This document shows, piece by piece, positions 1 through 10,738 of a DNA stretch of 64,000 bases. Numbering within the stretch: position 1 is the stretch's first letter; every line of letters begins with the position of its first letter. Under the pieces are notes generated by a model, which did no database searches, was not told where the DNA came from, and saw only the letters and a program-made list of their open reading frames with translations. Origin of the DNA: Athripsodes cinereus (Eukaryota > Arthropoda > Insecta > Trichoptera > Leptoceridae); contig OX388329.1 of assembly GCA_947579605.1 (NCBI GenBank), forward strand, positions 25,252,299 to 25,316,298. Direction: 5' to 3'. The translations under genes were made by a program, and so were the position numbers.

Positions 1-452
1 TAAAATGAATGAAAAACATCAATAGAATTAATGGGACTACAAACGTAACATGGGTTTGTATATTTTCATGGAGGAAGGGCAGCAGTTTTCTAAACTTTTA
101 TAGTTACAACAATCAGTATCCTGTGAACTTTTTTTAAGCCTCAGTTATCACGATAATATACTAATTTGGGATTCTTTTTCAATTTGGTAAAGGAATTTGA
201 AATATTATTAGTTTATGTTCAACAATTTCAAAGACTAAGAAGCAGTTTTCAAGCAGAAAATTAATTGAAGATCCATTCTTTGCCCGAGATTGAACTGAAT
301 CTTAATTTGTTACTCGTCAGAAGATTAATAAAGATCTAAATAGAAGCAGAAGTTGAGGGCTTTTCCAAAAACCCCAAAAACTCACTGGAGGATTCTCCCT
401 TCGCCCAGAAAAAGTAACAGACTTAATTTGACGGAACAATTTTTTTTAACGG
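1..452. other. AT-rich sequence without recognised feature
   Basis: No reading frame of useful length and no repeat that I could match elsewhere in the window. Confidence 0.5.
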
Positions 453-515
453 AGAAGACAGCTTGCATGATTATTGCATGCTGCTGGTCTGCTGGCTAAC
501 CTACTTGTTGTGTTT
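453..515 (+). repeat. Rep-A fragment
   Basis: Matches the 3' part of the Rep-A family (best copy at 36266-36560, opposite strand): GACAGCTTGCATG, then CTGGTCTGCTGGCTA and ACTTGTTG. The terminal GCCGTGATGG motif is lost. Confidence 0.7.
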
Positions 516-845
516 TTATCGAAAGTAATGTTACAGTTAATGTTTTTTTTTATATAAGTAAAGAGTTAATAATATTTTTAACGAAAAATATGATTAATTC
601 GTTAACCCGTTAATCATTAATGTGATTATCTGCTTTACAGATTTTCAACTCGATAACTGACGGCTGGCGTATACTAAAAATAATAATAGTGAAGAGCGAT
701 AATTAACCACACAGAAAATATAGCATAAGATACAAGTTTTACTGTTCTTTTACCAAATCACCCTTTTTACGCTTTCAAACTTGGTGTTAAAGATTTTGTT
801 TTAAAAATATTTTTTTTTTATTTATAGATTCACACCGTTTTTATA
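516..845. other. AT-rich sequence without recognised feature
   Basis: Contains homopolymer T runs and no recognisable coding or repeat signal. Confidence 0.5.
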
Positions 846-985
846 TTTATGACATTTTTCAGCATTATACAACCAAATAAGTCTCCATATGATCAGTCAT
901 GGTCACACAAAAACTTAACAGTCTAATGCCGGGAAAAATTCACCTATCCAGATACAGGATATTAAAGGATTAGGCTCAAAACGCT
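846..985 (-). repeat. Rep-B copy
   Basis: The reverse complement matches 2695-2840 closely over about 130 bp. It includes TTTTGAGCCTAATCCTTT, GATAGGTGAATTTTT, TTTTTGTGTGA and ATAATGCTGAAA. Further copies lie at 16175-16320 and 28455-28600. There is no coding capacity and the class is unknown. Confidence 0.7.
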
Positions 986-1443
986 CATAGTATCTAATAT
1001 TTTCTAAATATTTTTTATTATTGATAACAGAGATGGACAGTTTGTGTATAAAATGCTGAAATTAAAATATTAAATACAAGCTTATTTAAATTAAATGAAC
1101 GTAAAACTTTAATAAATATTTAATAAACACTTCAGCGCGAAATAATAAATAAAATCTTATGTATTTATATTTTTAATATCCTCCGCTTCAAGCTTAAGCA
1201 CCTACAGGGAACTTACAAATTTTGTAATGTTTTATAATGATTTTTTATTTATTTACTTTACACGAAAGTAAGTAAATGTAACGTCTCTATATTTGTCGCC
1301 AGTGATTCATGATCACTTTCATATAACAGTTATATATCTCTCACTTACTACATGGTATCATAAAAAGTTCCCGTTCTAGGGTGTTAAACCATTTTGTTTA
1401 TTTATCATTTGCTGCATATTGACTGCAAAAAAATTCTATCATT
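986..1443. other. AT-rich sequence without recognised feature
   Basis: Flank upstream of the RTE-2 insertion. No coding signal and no repeat match inside the window. Confidence 0.5.
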
Positions 1444-2002
1444 AAATATCTCACAATACAGATACACAGATACAGAGGTAAAATGCAGGATAGAAGTTGC
1501 TCGTGCTGCATTTAATAAGATGAGACCCTTCTTCTGTGACGATAATTTGAATCTTAAACTTCGACAAAGAATGATAAAAGCTTACATATGGTCAACTCTA
1601 TTATACGGATGTGAAACTTGGACTCTGAAAGTAAACGTAATGAATCGGTTAGAAGCATTCGAAATGTGGGTACACAGAAGAATGCTTCGTATACCTTGGA
1701 CCGAAAGGGTCAGTAACATCGAAGTGCTTAGGAGAGCCGGAGCCAAGAGAGAGCTGTTGTCGATTGTTAAAGTGAGGAAGGTCTCATATTTGGGTCACGT
1801 GCTGCGTGGAGAGAAGTACCGTCTCCTCCGCCTTATATTGGAGGGCAAGATAGAAGGAAGACGGGGAGTTGGCAGAAAGCAGATGTCCTGGCTGCGCAAT
1901 ATTAGAGAATGGACCGGAATGAGGACAGTGGATGACCTGTTCAGAGCAGCACAGGACAGGGAGGTTTTCGCCGGAGTGATCGCCAACGTCGGGGGGACCT
2001 GA
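1394..2002 (+). pseudogene. C-terminal fragment of RTE-type reverse transcriptase ORF (RTE-2)
   Basis: A 202-residue open frame. The first roughly 20 residues are read from flanking DNA; the element begins near residue 21. From there it reads as the region downstream of the reverse transcriptase palm in RTE/BovB-like LINEs. It has YGCETWTL at 71-78, YLGHVLRG at 132-139, the basic EGRRGVGRKQMSWL stretch at 154-167 and an AAQDRE motif near 185-190 before the stop. The endonuclease and the YxDD polymerase core are absent, so it cannot encode an active enzyme. The frame is uninterrupted, which suggests a relatively recent insertion. It has no promoter of its own and the start codon is incidental. 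Confidence 0.85.
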
Positions 2003-2036
2003 CATGGCACAGAAAGAAGAAGAAGAAATATCTCAC
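1444..2036 (+). mobile_element. RTE-2: 5'-truncated GAA-tailed non-LTR retrotransposon with 11-bp target duplication
   Basis: An 11-bp direct repeat, AAATATCTCAC, lies at 1444-1454 and 2026-2036 and brackets an insert of 571 bp (1455-2025). The insert ends in a short AGAAGAAGAAG tail. A simple microsatellite tail in place of poly(A), 5' truncation and a short target duplication are typical of RTE-type LINEs. The right-hand duplication is fused to an older RTE-1 fragment (2037-2385), so RTE-2 inserted into or at the edge of RTE-1. A 127-bp copy of the same 3' end, almost identical in sequence, is at 21393-21519, and more diverged relatives are at 5433-5790 and 13572-13735. Confidence 0.85.
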
Positions 2037-2385
2037 CTGGGACGTGTCCCAGCAGGTAAGGTAAGCAGAGAAAACTATAGGTCGGAACGTCATATCGACC
2101 TATCTATTCCTCTAAATAAATCCAGTTACTCATACATGCACGCCGATTTATCTTATTCAACACGCGACCATTCTTATGAATTTGATCCACATGATTAAGT
2201 GAGGTGTTTCTTGGATGTCCGAGTTTATTTACACCTCCTATTTCAGATAAATACATCGTCTTCGCTCTTTCGCTCAACATGTCCAAACCATTGTTACCTA
2301 CTTGTTTACACGTATTCTGTCCACAACACTTCTCTCACATCCGCTCATTCTCCTAATATTCTCATTCTTCTATCTAAGAAAATTT
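2037..2385 (-). mobile_element. RTE-1 3' fragment, decayed
   Basis: Read on the minus strand, this matches the C-terminal half of the RTE-1 ORF at 47410-47964. Shared features are the KTMYLSE/KKIYLAE block, the LNKINRRACM versus LSTLNRRACM block and the closing GGGACACGTCCCAG region that corresponds to the RTE-1 3' end. A 60-residue open frame survives (2104-2286), with breaks on both sides. RTE-2 is inserted at its 3' boundary (around 2026-2036), so this fragment is the older of the two. Confidence 0.75.
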
Positions 2386-2400
2386 ACTTAGAAATTAATT

Positions 2401-2466
2401 CAAATTAAATATAATCAATATACAGAGGGTGAGTTTATCGAAAAAGCACGATTCATTCCAACTAAA
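2401..2466 (-). repeat. LINE-J 3' untranslated fragment
   Basis: CAATATACAGAGGGTGAG followed by a CGATTC word is the reverse complement of the 3' UTR of the LINE-J copy at 8641-9540 (CTCGCCCTCTGTATATTG). Related fragments are at 9880-9985, 17718-17800 and 63440-63545. Confidence 0.55.
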
Positions 2467-2694
2467 AATACAATATTTTTAACGGTACAACGTTCCCATA
2501 CGAAGAATACGAATTTGTTTGATTTGAAGTTTTTCCTTGAATTGGTATGATGTCATTGGCGTCTGTTGAATATATTTTTGTTTTATTTTTTTCTATAAAA
2601 GGCTTTCACTGCCAGTAAAAACCTATTGTAATAAACTCTTGTAATATTCCTAGAAACTTTTTGAACAGATATTCCAGGCACAATGCTGATATTT

Positions 2695-2870
2695 TGAGCC
2701 CGCATTTTGAGCCTAATCCTTTGAAATCCTCTTTATCTGAATAGGTGAATTTTTTCCTGGCATGTTTTTGTGTGATCACGACTGATCACAATAATATGAA
2801 GACTAAACCTATTGCATAATGCTGAAAGTGTGGCTGGAAATTCTGCCACCGCATTGTTTCTATCTAAGCC
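2695..2870 (+). repeat. Rep-B copy
   Basis: Longest copy of Rep-B, on the opposite strand to 846-985. After the shared TTGAGCCTAATCCTTT block it includes GTGTGATCAC, ATAATGCTGAAAGTGTGG and TCTGCCACCGCATTG. The last block is also recognisable in the copies at 16.2 kb and, weakly, 28.5 kb. Confidence 0.7.
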
Positions 2871-3486
2871 GGAGCACTTAGCAACAAAGTCCTTCTCCTT
2901 TCGTCATTTCAGACGAGCGACTAGCTGAAAAAAAAACAACACAACTTGTGCACCCCCTGTAAAAATAATAATATTATATAGTTATGTATAACAACTACAA
3001 TAATTCATTCTGAACAAAAAATAATAATAATAATATTATAATGTTAAAAAAGTGCTTTTCCAAGAAAAAATGAAAAATAATGCGATATTAAGTTTTCATT
3101 TTAATTTTATTATATTACGGTCGGGTCTATGTTATTTTCATCATTACCTAAATGGATTTTTATGTTTTTTTTTTCATTTTCATCTACGCTATTCATACTC
3201 TTCACACTGAGTGGATTTTTTGTAATAATAATACGTATTATTATTATTATTATTATTCATTCGTTCTCTTTCTCTTTCTCTCCATTTTATCGTTATAATA
3301 ATATTATTATTTTTATTATTACATGGAAAATATTCGAGAACGCTGCGTTTGTAACATTGAGTACGTTGACTTGTTCTGTTATAAAATTTGTTTTATTCAA
3401 TACGTAACCGTCGAGTTCGTTTTGACACAAATAATTGTCATAATGTTATTCGGTACAAACAATGTACCCTTGAGCACACCCGATAG
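2871..3486. other. AT-rich sequence with short microsatellites
   Basis: Contains an ATT/TTA run at about 3236-3260, a CTTTCTCTTTCTC pyrimidine run at about 3266-3282 and further ATT-type runs. The open frames here read low-complexity codons and are not credible genes. Confidence 0.55.
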
Positions 3487-3545
3487 TGAATTCTTCTCCC
3501 AATATTTTCTGTAAGTTTTCGAGTGACCTGTAAGAAATGTTTTAA
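3487..3545 (+). repeat. Rep-A fragment, 5' part
   Basis: Matches the 5' part of Rep-A: a TCTCCCA word, CTGTAAGTTTTCGAGTG and CCTGTAA. Confidence 0.65.
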
Positions 3546-3596
3546 ACACTGTTAAAGGTGAAAGCCGTTTATACATAGGTATATGGGTAATAATTT

Positions 3597-3655
3597 GAAA
3601 AGCACCGTTTACTCATAACATGACCTCAAGGGTGTCGTATACTGCGTCCATCTGT
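3597..3655 (+). repeat. Rep-D motif
   Basis: A block of about 45 bp, CACCGTTTACTCATAACATG followed by ACCTCAAGGGTG, recurs at 21102-21135 and 53783-53850. It often lies beside Rep-A pieces and may be a further part of that family or of its autonomous parent. Confidence 0.55.
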
Positions 3656-3742
3656 GCGTCTTCAGCCTTCTTCTAAAGCTCTTTCCCTTTATTGCAATAA
3701 ATAAATAAAACAGATCTTCTAAAATAAAAAAAATACATCTAA

Positions 3743-3836
3743 AATTCAGTGATGAGGTTTGCCACCATCAGCAGTTGGTCTGCTGGCTACACCATTTTTG
3801 GGATATTCCGTGATGGTATAGTAGTAGTAGTTGTAA
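3743..3836 (+). repeat. Rep-A copy with internal deletion
   Basis: Joins the TGATGAGGTTTGCCACC block directly to GGTCTGCTGGCTAC and the 3' end ATTCCGTGATGGTATAG, followed by the TAGTAGTAG tail. The hairpin region between the two blocks is missing. Confidence 0.75.
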
Positions 3837-3877
3837 TAGACAATACCAAGTAAGATTAATTGGCACAGATACGAAGA

Positions 3878-3935
3878 TTGCGCATGTCCGCTGGCTACCT
3901 CACTTGTGAGAAATACCGTAATGATATAAGTAATA
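3878..3935 (+). repeat. Rep-A 3' fragment
   Basis: CCGCTGGCTACCTCACTTGT followed by ACCGTAATGATATAAG matches the Rep-A 3' terminus with several substitutions. Confidence 0.6.
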
Positions 3936-5432
3936 GGTCAACCAAGTGCATTCTGCAAGGTATACCTAATAAAAGAAGACTGTTAAACAGAACTTGACTA
4001 TCTCAGCATTAATTGTCTGGAAGAAATAACAATAATGATAAATCTGTCAGCTGCAAAGTAAAAATGCTAAGAGAATCAATACTAGCTATGGTGCCCGTCG
4101 AATCAGTGCGGGCGTATTAAGTTTTTAAAAGAATATTCCACGTCTTTTTGTAATTGAATTACATAAAAAGGAATCTACTCGTACAACACGGGCAAGTAGG
4201 AGAATGGCGTGGATATTATTTTGTATGAGAAAATATACATAAAAATCGTAATATATTTAAATTATTTTATAATAATAATATTAAGAACGTTTGTGTAAAT
4301 TGTATAGACATGCCATACCAAAGTTTGTCATCTTGCTGTGTAATCATCTGTACAACCAATACTACCTATCAACACCTTCACTCTATTTGTCCTCTCAGAA
4401 TTGATGCATACGTCATTAAGTCGTAAACCTACTTGTTTTATCATTGTTTAGACAATTAAGTACAATTCTAGGTATACTTAATGAATTATACCGATAAATG
4501 TATTTTTTATAATTTTTTCTTAGATAGTATGTAGTAATTTATCAAAAAAATCATGAATTTGCATTTTTCGAACGCACAGTTGGACTGATTTGTAGGTTAG
4601 ATTGAGTTTGGTTTGGTCTCGTGTTATTTTATGTTATGACAAATTTATTGGCAATTATTTTTATTTAAAATGCATTCTATTATGTAAATCTTGCCTTAAA
4701 ACAAACATTATTAACGATTACTTTTTGCTTTTTACATTATCATTAATCGATGACTTTCTGACGCAAAAAAGTAACACAATGTTTTTGTTTATTCTTGAGA
4801 AACGCCGAGCAAAAATACTAGTATAAAATAATATATATAATTTATTGAATTAATAATTTCTGGAAAAGTATGTTTCTAATTAGAGCTTCGTGGACTTATA
4901 TATTTATACTTAATTAAGTTTTCTTTTTCATTTAAGACTTTCAAAACGGACTTTTTAAAATAACGATATTTTTTTATATAAATGTAGGTACTTCTTTAAT
5001 AATTTATATCATATCACTCAACTTAATGTCTCAAGGCAATAAACTTTACATTTGTATCAATTATATTTTATACAATAAAGTTTAATTGATTTATTTTTAT
5101 TGCCCGTTTATTTTCTCAACGCATGTCCGTTCTTGGGAATGTGATGCATGTGGATGAGCCGAGTATTTCTGAGATGTTTGGCAATTATATAAAATGATAT
5201 TTTTTTAATTATGAATATACACGTGGAACATGTTTTTTTTTAATTCTCCGAATTTTTTGAAAAAAAATAAAATGCGAAAATTTACCAAACAGTTACAGAT
5301 TTTAAACTGAACTTAATTTAACTTTTGATCCTTAACATAGGTAACCATTTCTGTGTATTAAGCAGTTTTATTGGCAAGACAGTTTGTAGTTTTAAGGAAA
5401 AGAGAACGATTAAAAACTTGTAGAAAAGAAAT
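3936..5432. other. AT-rich sequence without recognised feature
   Basis: About 1.5 kb of A/T-dominated DNA. The only open frame above 70 codons (4602-4826, plus strand) has no family-like motif and reads as chance. Confidence 0.5.
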
Positions 5433-5790
5433 GGCGATATTTCTTCTTCTTCTACCAGTGCCGTATCAGATCCCCTCGACGTTGTTGATGACTTTGGAGA
5501 ATGCTTCCCTGTCTCACGCTGTTCGGACTAACTCTCTCATTTGTGTTATTCCGATCCATTGCATCTGCTTCTTTCCGACGTCCCTCAATCTTGCCCTTTA
5601 TTATCAATTGCAGAAGCTGATATTTATCGGCTCGTAGAATGTGACCCAAATGTAAGACTTTACGAACCCTAATATTCGAGTTCTCTATTCGTATGCGCCC
5701 TGCGTAGGCGTAGGACTACTGTATTAGTCTGTCCACGGTATTCGAAGCATTCTTCAATGAATCTTCGGATATCTTTTCGCTGAATATTTT
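5433..5790 (-). mobile_element. RTE-2-related LINE 3' fragment
   Basis: On the minus strand it encodes the block MGHILRADKYQLLQLIIKGK, parallel to LGHVLRGEKYRLLRLILEGK of RTE-2, then a basic EGRRKE stretch. The GAA-type tail is seen as TTCTTCTTCTTC at its left edge. Upstream coding similarity continues to about 5790 (IEECFEYRGQ-like reading) but with frame breaks. It is a decayed, 5'-truncated copy. Confidence 0.75.
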
Positions 5791-6175
5791 TTTTTAATAA
5801 TTAACTTTTAAATTTTATTTTTCACGACGCAACTTTGATGTTTTGGTTAATCGGTGTGTTCATTTTTGCTATTTCATCATTCATAGATAGCCTAGATATA
5901 AATAAAATAAAAATAGGAAATGTCACAACCCTCTTACAAACTGTGGGGCGGGGGAGGGTGATGAACCTCGCCTTGTTTTTATCAATCCTAACCTAATATT
6001 ATTATTATTGTTGTTAAGTATCACAAAAATCTACAACCATGTGGCTCGCGATACACAGATTCTAAAATATTTCGAAAAAGTTTCACCCAATAAAAAAATG
6101 TTTCAAAGACCGACTGCTTGCAAACGCGTATATGGCTTTTGGACATATAGATGAAATTAAAATATTTGAATTTTT
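5791..6175. other. Unassigned AT-rich sequence
   Basis: Includes a GGGGCGGGGGAGGG patch near 5944. No coding frame or repeat match. Confidence 0.5.
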
Positions 6176-6183
6176 GTGAAGGA

Positions 6184-6302
6184 TTAGAAAAGACGACGTC
6201 ACTTTGTTTGTTAGTTTCCTAAATGGGACTCGAACCCACAACCCATCCTTTTCGCGAGGTGTGACTTATGCAGTTAGCTTATTTGTCATCTTTTCTAAGC
6301 CT
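6184..6302 (-). mobile_element. SINE-3: tRNA-like repeat flanked by inverted TTAGAAAAGA ends
   Basis: On the minus strand it has a tRNA-like head with TAAGCTAACTGC (A-box region) and GTGGGTTCGAGTCCCAT (B-box consensus GGTTCRANTCC). It is bounded on both sides by TTAGAAAAGA in inverted orientation. Related sequence occurs twice at 31495-31880, and the flanking arms alone occur at 11700-11890. The anticodon region is not that of a functional tRNA. Confidence 0.65.
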
Positions 6303-6894
6303 ATTGTTATGATTTTTTGCGTTAAATACTTCATCGTTATTTATTTACTGTCTTAATCAAGAACAAAATAAATCATTTTTTTCACTTCATATATCTCTAC
6401 TTCTAAGTATCTGAATAATGAAAAAATATCCAATTTTTCTATTTCGTTGTCACCACACAGGCCATTATACAACATGAATCACGTTCGTCATTCTAATTCG
6501 ACTTTAGAACTCGATAGATTACACTTGGAAGAAATCTTAGAGAACCTATATTCAATATAAGTTTTTTTATGTTACAATCTTAAAATTATCGATATTGATG
6601 ATTACCTGTTTTTCGTACGTTTGACATTCACTACGTCCCGTCAGTGCGATAGTGGTCTAGGTATTATTAGTTTTATTGTGGCTAGAAATAGCCGCTTCAA
6701 TCCCTTCACCCTCTGTCGCTGATACCACCTCAAAGATATATTACCTGTATTATTATTTATTTATACATAAAATATAGCACACAGCTTTATCGTTATGTAA
6801 AGCCTTCTATATTGTGTTCTTAGTTGTAACTTTTATTAATATTAATCACAGCAATGGAAACATTTTTTAACGTAGGTTCCTACTTCATACACAC
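6303..6894. other. AT-rich sequence without recognised feature
   Basis: No open frame over 60 codons and no repeat match in the window. Confidence 0.5.
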
Positions 6895-7300
6895 ATCTTC
6901 TTCCCCTTGACCTAGTTGGCTCTGGAACCCATTGCGCCTAGGTACCTCCTCCAGAGATCCCAGTCCACCACTTATTCCAGGACCTCTGGCCACTCCAAAC
7001 CAAATCTTTCAATACACTATTTCGACACCTGCCCTTGCCAGCTTCTTATAGGGCGGCCCACTGGTCTTCTGCCCTCACCCACAGCCTCCAAAGATCAAAG
7101 TGGTAGTCTGTCCTCTGGCATGCGGAACACGTGACCCAATCATCGTAACTGCGATTTCTCTATATGCAGGAGCACTGGTTCCACCTTGAGAGCCTCACGA
7201 ACATACATATTCTTAATACAGTCTCTCAATGACACCTCAGCCACTCCCGTGAGGAATCGCATTTCCGCTGCCTGTAACGTTGACCTCACGCTCTCTGATA
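6895..7300 (-). pseudogene. Decayed LINE ORF2 C-terminus (RTE-type)
   Basis: Translation of the minus strand, allowing for in-frame stops, gives the block order typical of RTE-like LINE C-termini. A TLQAAEMRFLTGV stretch comes first, then SLRDCIKNMYVRE, LGHVFRMPEDRLP, the basic EGRRPVGRPIRSWQ, and ERFGLEWPEVLE with WDLWRRY near the end. At least three stops interrupt it. The catalytic domains are absent. This subfamily differs from RTE-1 and RTE-2. Confidence 0.75.
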
Positions 7301-7384
7301 ATCAACATAATAACCTACTTCGTGAATATGGCAAATATATATGTACATATTCATATTAGGAAAATAACTCAGCAGACACCTAAT

Positions 7385-7510
7385 CCTAAGACTGTACAAT
7401 CTCCCTTTGGTATGAAACAGAATAGGTGTTCCGATGCTTATGCATTGGATAAGGCTGGTGTAAGTCCACTTTACCCATGTTACGTTCACCAATACCACCG
7501 ATTCCTGTTT
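7385..7510 (+). repeat. Rep-E copy
   Basis: GTAAGTCCACTTTACCCATG followed by ACGTTCACCAATACCACC is shared, with changes, by 61110-61195 (CATGGACAACGTTCACCAAT). The adjoining GGATAAGGCTGG block is also similar. The class of this repeat is unknown. Confidence 0.5.
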
Positions 7511-8640
7511 TAAACCACTATGTTCGACATCTGTTGAGCATACATGTCAACTAACAGCAATTGTATCTTTATGATTGTGTTCGAGGTTTGTTGACAATAA
7601 TCTATCGTTGATTGTCAACCTGAATCACTAAATGCCGCCGGAGAACGATAGTACTTTCCTTTTTACGGCATTGTTGTGACCAGTGTTAAACGAAGTTTTT
7701 GCATTTTTCGTTTAACATAATATTACTATAAAAATACGGCCTTACTTACAAAAAGTGCATGTTTTGTTCACGCAATATAGTTAATATTGGTAAAATTAAA
7801 ATATTCTTGGACTTACTCAATATTTCAAGTTGTTCTGTATTCAAAGGTTACGTGACACTTTCCCCAATACAATAGATAGAAGATAGTTATTTCAAATCTA
7901 TACGTGCGCTCTGAGTTTACCAACATTATTAATATTCCTACACAATCTATGATTGGGACGTTAAATTAATGCTTCAATTGTTTAAATTACATTTTGGAGG
8001 CTTCTCAGTAAAACTTAAAAACTCTCAATATAAAATAAAACATTCTAAAAAGCTAAATCCAACACGTACTAGTAACTGAAATTTTATTATGAATGACAAA
8101 CATCATAGCTACAGAAACTCAGTTCATTGATTTTTTTTACAAGGAATCTATTTATAAATTTTCCAATTATTTTTGGCCGATAATAACTAAAGCATCAGAC
8201 GGGAATTTAAAAACTTTGATAAAAATCATTATTATGAAATAAAATTGAAGTAAGATTTCCCCTTCGTTTTGTACATCGTAATCCCAACACGATCAATACT
8301 TAGTAAGTTAGTTTGGTAATACTTTAGATAAACAGCGATCGACATCGTAGAGGACTTATAGGGAGGGCAACAAGCACTCGCACCGCGGAACTTTGCCGAC
8401 AACACCCGCTCTTAAGCTAGTATTAGAAGTCTGTGTTCGTACTAACAGTTCACCTATATACCTAATACTAAATGCAATATTTACCTATACTTTCAGAAAG
8501 TTTCTTACATAGAGAACCCGGTAAAGAATAAGTCTCCCGATCTTCTCTTTTAGTATTCGAGCGTCCTCTAAAAGACAGATGTTTGTAGAATATCATATTT
8601 TAGACATTTAACATAATTATCATTCAGTTTAGCGGTAAGT
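7511..8640. other. AT-rich sequence with one GC-rich patch
   Basis: Mostly anonymous. The patch at about 8345-8410 (GGGAGGGCAACAAGCACTCG and following) is much richer in G/C than its surroundings and looks like a remnant of a coding element, but I could not align it to anything in the window. Confidence 0.5.
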
Positions 8641-9540
8641 TTTGCCACCTAACTTTTCCAAAACTGCAAAGAATCTTGGTCTCTTACTGGATAGAGAGCT
8701 TTCTTGGCGTCAACACGTTAATAATATTAGGAGGAGATTCTTTTGCGGCATGCATAATCTGAGGAGATTGCAAAGGTTCTTACCCATGAAAATTAAAACT
8801 ATTTTGGTCCAGTCTCTTCTACTTCCAATCCTTGATTATGCCGATTGTGCCTACGTTGGTTGTAACTTGGAATTACTCACTAAACTGGAAAGGTTACAAA
8901 ATACTGGCATTCGTTTCATCTTTGATCTGAAAAGATCTGACAGCATAACAAGTTTTAGGAATAAAATGAAATGGCTTACCGTGCGCCAGAGACGAGATCT
9001 CCATGTCTTATCACTGGTTTATAATTGTTTATACTCTACGTCTTCACCATACTATCTCAAGGAAATGTTTGAGTATCTTTCGAGCCATGGCTTGCCCTTA
9101 CGATCCAATAGCGAGCGTCTTCTGGCGATACCAGCTCATAGTTCAAACTTTTTACAAACTCTTTTTCTGTTCATGGTGCTCGCTGTTGGAATAGTTTGCC
9201 TTCCAGGGTAAGGTTGCTCCCCACTCTTCAAGCTTTCAAGCGGGCGGTCAAGGACCATTTTATCACACAAAATATGGCTTCTATATCCTAGTCCCTTTTC
9301 CTACATATTCTTCTCCTTTTTACCTCCTCTTTCCTTTCTTTAAGATTTTTTTATGTGAAAGTTTTATGAAATTGGGTTAATTGGAAGAAATCGCGCCTCT
9401 GCGATAAACTCGCCCTCTGTATATTGATTGTATGATTGTCTTTGTTTGAAATGTGTTTTTGTGTGAATTTGCTTGTTATCAATGTACCTTACCTTACCTA
9501 TCAATGTACAGTAAAGAATAAATAAATAAAAAAATAAAAA
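8641..9540 (+). mobile_element. LINE-J: 5'-truncated Jockey/CR1-like retrotransposon with 3' UTR
   Basis: A coding remnant (8642-9291) is followed by a 3' UTR of about 240 bp. The UTR carries the CTCGCCCTCTGTATATTG block and ends in an AATAAATAAATAAA run and A-rich tail near 9540. The same UTR block is found reversed at 9880-9985 and 2401-2466 and, weaker, at 17718-17800 and 63440-63545. Poly(A)-type termination separates it from the microsatellite-tailed RTE elements in the window. No target duplication could be defined. Confidence 0.75.
8642..9291 (+). pseudogene. LINE-J reverse transcriptase C-terminal region, frameshifted
   Basis: The frame at 8642-9211 reads as the post-palm region of a Jockey/CR1-type reverse transcriptase. 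It has LGLLLDRELSW at residues 12-22 (the usual LGV.LD..L.W block), ILVQSLLLPILDYADCAY near 54-71 and LQRFLPM and LTVRQRRDLHVLSL farther on. Near 9160 a one-base indel moves the true reading into another frame, which continues as HGARCWNSLPSRVR and FKRAVKDHFITQ to a TAG at 9289-9291. The first codon is TTG, so no real start is present; the 5' part, with endonuclease and catalytic motif, is missing. Confidence 0.85.
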
Positions 9541-9576
9541 ATGTCTTCTTAGCTTTTATCGGCACTTTAGAGACCA

Positions 9577-9645
9577 CTTGCAGGTTTGTTACATGCGGCT
9601 TTGCCACTGATTGCCCCATTTGTGGCAGATACCGTGATGGTAAAA
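9577..9645 (+). repeat. Rep-A 3' fragment
   Basis: Contains TTTGTTACATGCGGCT, TTGCCCCATTTGTGG and the terminal ACCGTGATGGTA, matching the Rep-A 3' end. Confidence 0.7.
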
Positions 9646-9879
9646 GATCTATTACAAGTGAGGTAGCTAGAGGATTACTACACTCAATAAAAATATATGT
9701 CATCTTCTTTGTGGCACATTTATTTCGGATTACAAGGAGAGGATGATTCGCCTGTTTGATACGTGCAATGAGGCTTCTGGCTACGCCTTTAATATAAAAT
9801 TACACGATGATGTAGATTTATAGACATAGATTGGATAGCATATGTTAATTGTTTTGTGAAAGGGTGATTTTGCCCGTTT

Positions 9880-9985
9880 AGTGTATATTGATAATAAACA
9901 ATTTAATAAAGAAATACAATCAATATACAGAGAGCGAGCCTATCACAAAAGCCCGATCTCTTTCAACCAACCCAGTTCTTTACTA
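9880..9985 (-). repeat. LINE-J 3' UTR fragment
   Basis: Inverted relative to the LINE-J copy 350 bp upstream: CAATATACAGAGAGCGAGCC is the reverse complement of its 3' UTR block. Two 3' ends of one family therefore face each other here. Confidence 0.65.
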
Positions 9986-10738
9986 TGAATTGGTTACAAT
10001 ATAAAGCATTACCTACACAGTTTAAAAAATCTTCAATATTATACAGTTCAATGTACGGAGGCATATTAATATTATATAAATTATTTTAGATAGCTCTCAA
10101 AAAATAAAAATCATTTATATTTTTTAATACCATGATCTCTACTCTCGATTCGTATATAGGTCAAACTATTTCTATTTAACATTATATTATATATCTATGA
10201 TATATACTTAATGTCATATAATGTTCTGTTTCAGGTCGAGTTCGAGAACCTTAAATAAGATTTTAGAGAAAAAAAATACGGAATAAGTTAGTTAAATTGA
10301 AAGAAAGATCTCTCGTACGATGTTCGTATTAATTTCATTAAGTACTTTAATTTCGTCGTTAATTGAACATTCTTATTTAATTTGTTTCCTCTTAAGTCGA
10401 TATAAAAATTCATGACCTTTATTTAGTCATTTATACTCTATCGGTACATAAGTATTATATTTGTATAATTATTTATACTTAGTGTTGGCCATCAACCTTT
10501 GGTTCTTGTCTTGGGAAATGTGATCGGGGATTTTATATTAAAAACATGTTAAAATTGGAGAGAGAACCTGCTTTATTCACCAGGAATATCAAGTCGAACA
10601 GAACAAATTCATAGATTCGAATGGTTAGTATAGATACAACTATAGACCATAAATAAATAATGAATTAATTACATAGAAATTCTTAAGGTGGAGTCCACAG
10701 TCATCTCCATGTGTTAACACATAGCTTAACACCAACTT
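9986..10738. other. AT-rich sequence without recognised feature
   Basis: No coding frame and no repeat match. Confidence 0.5.
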
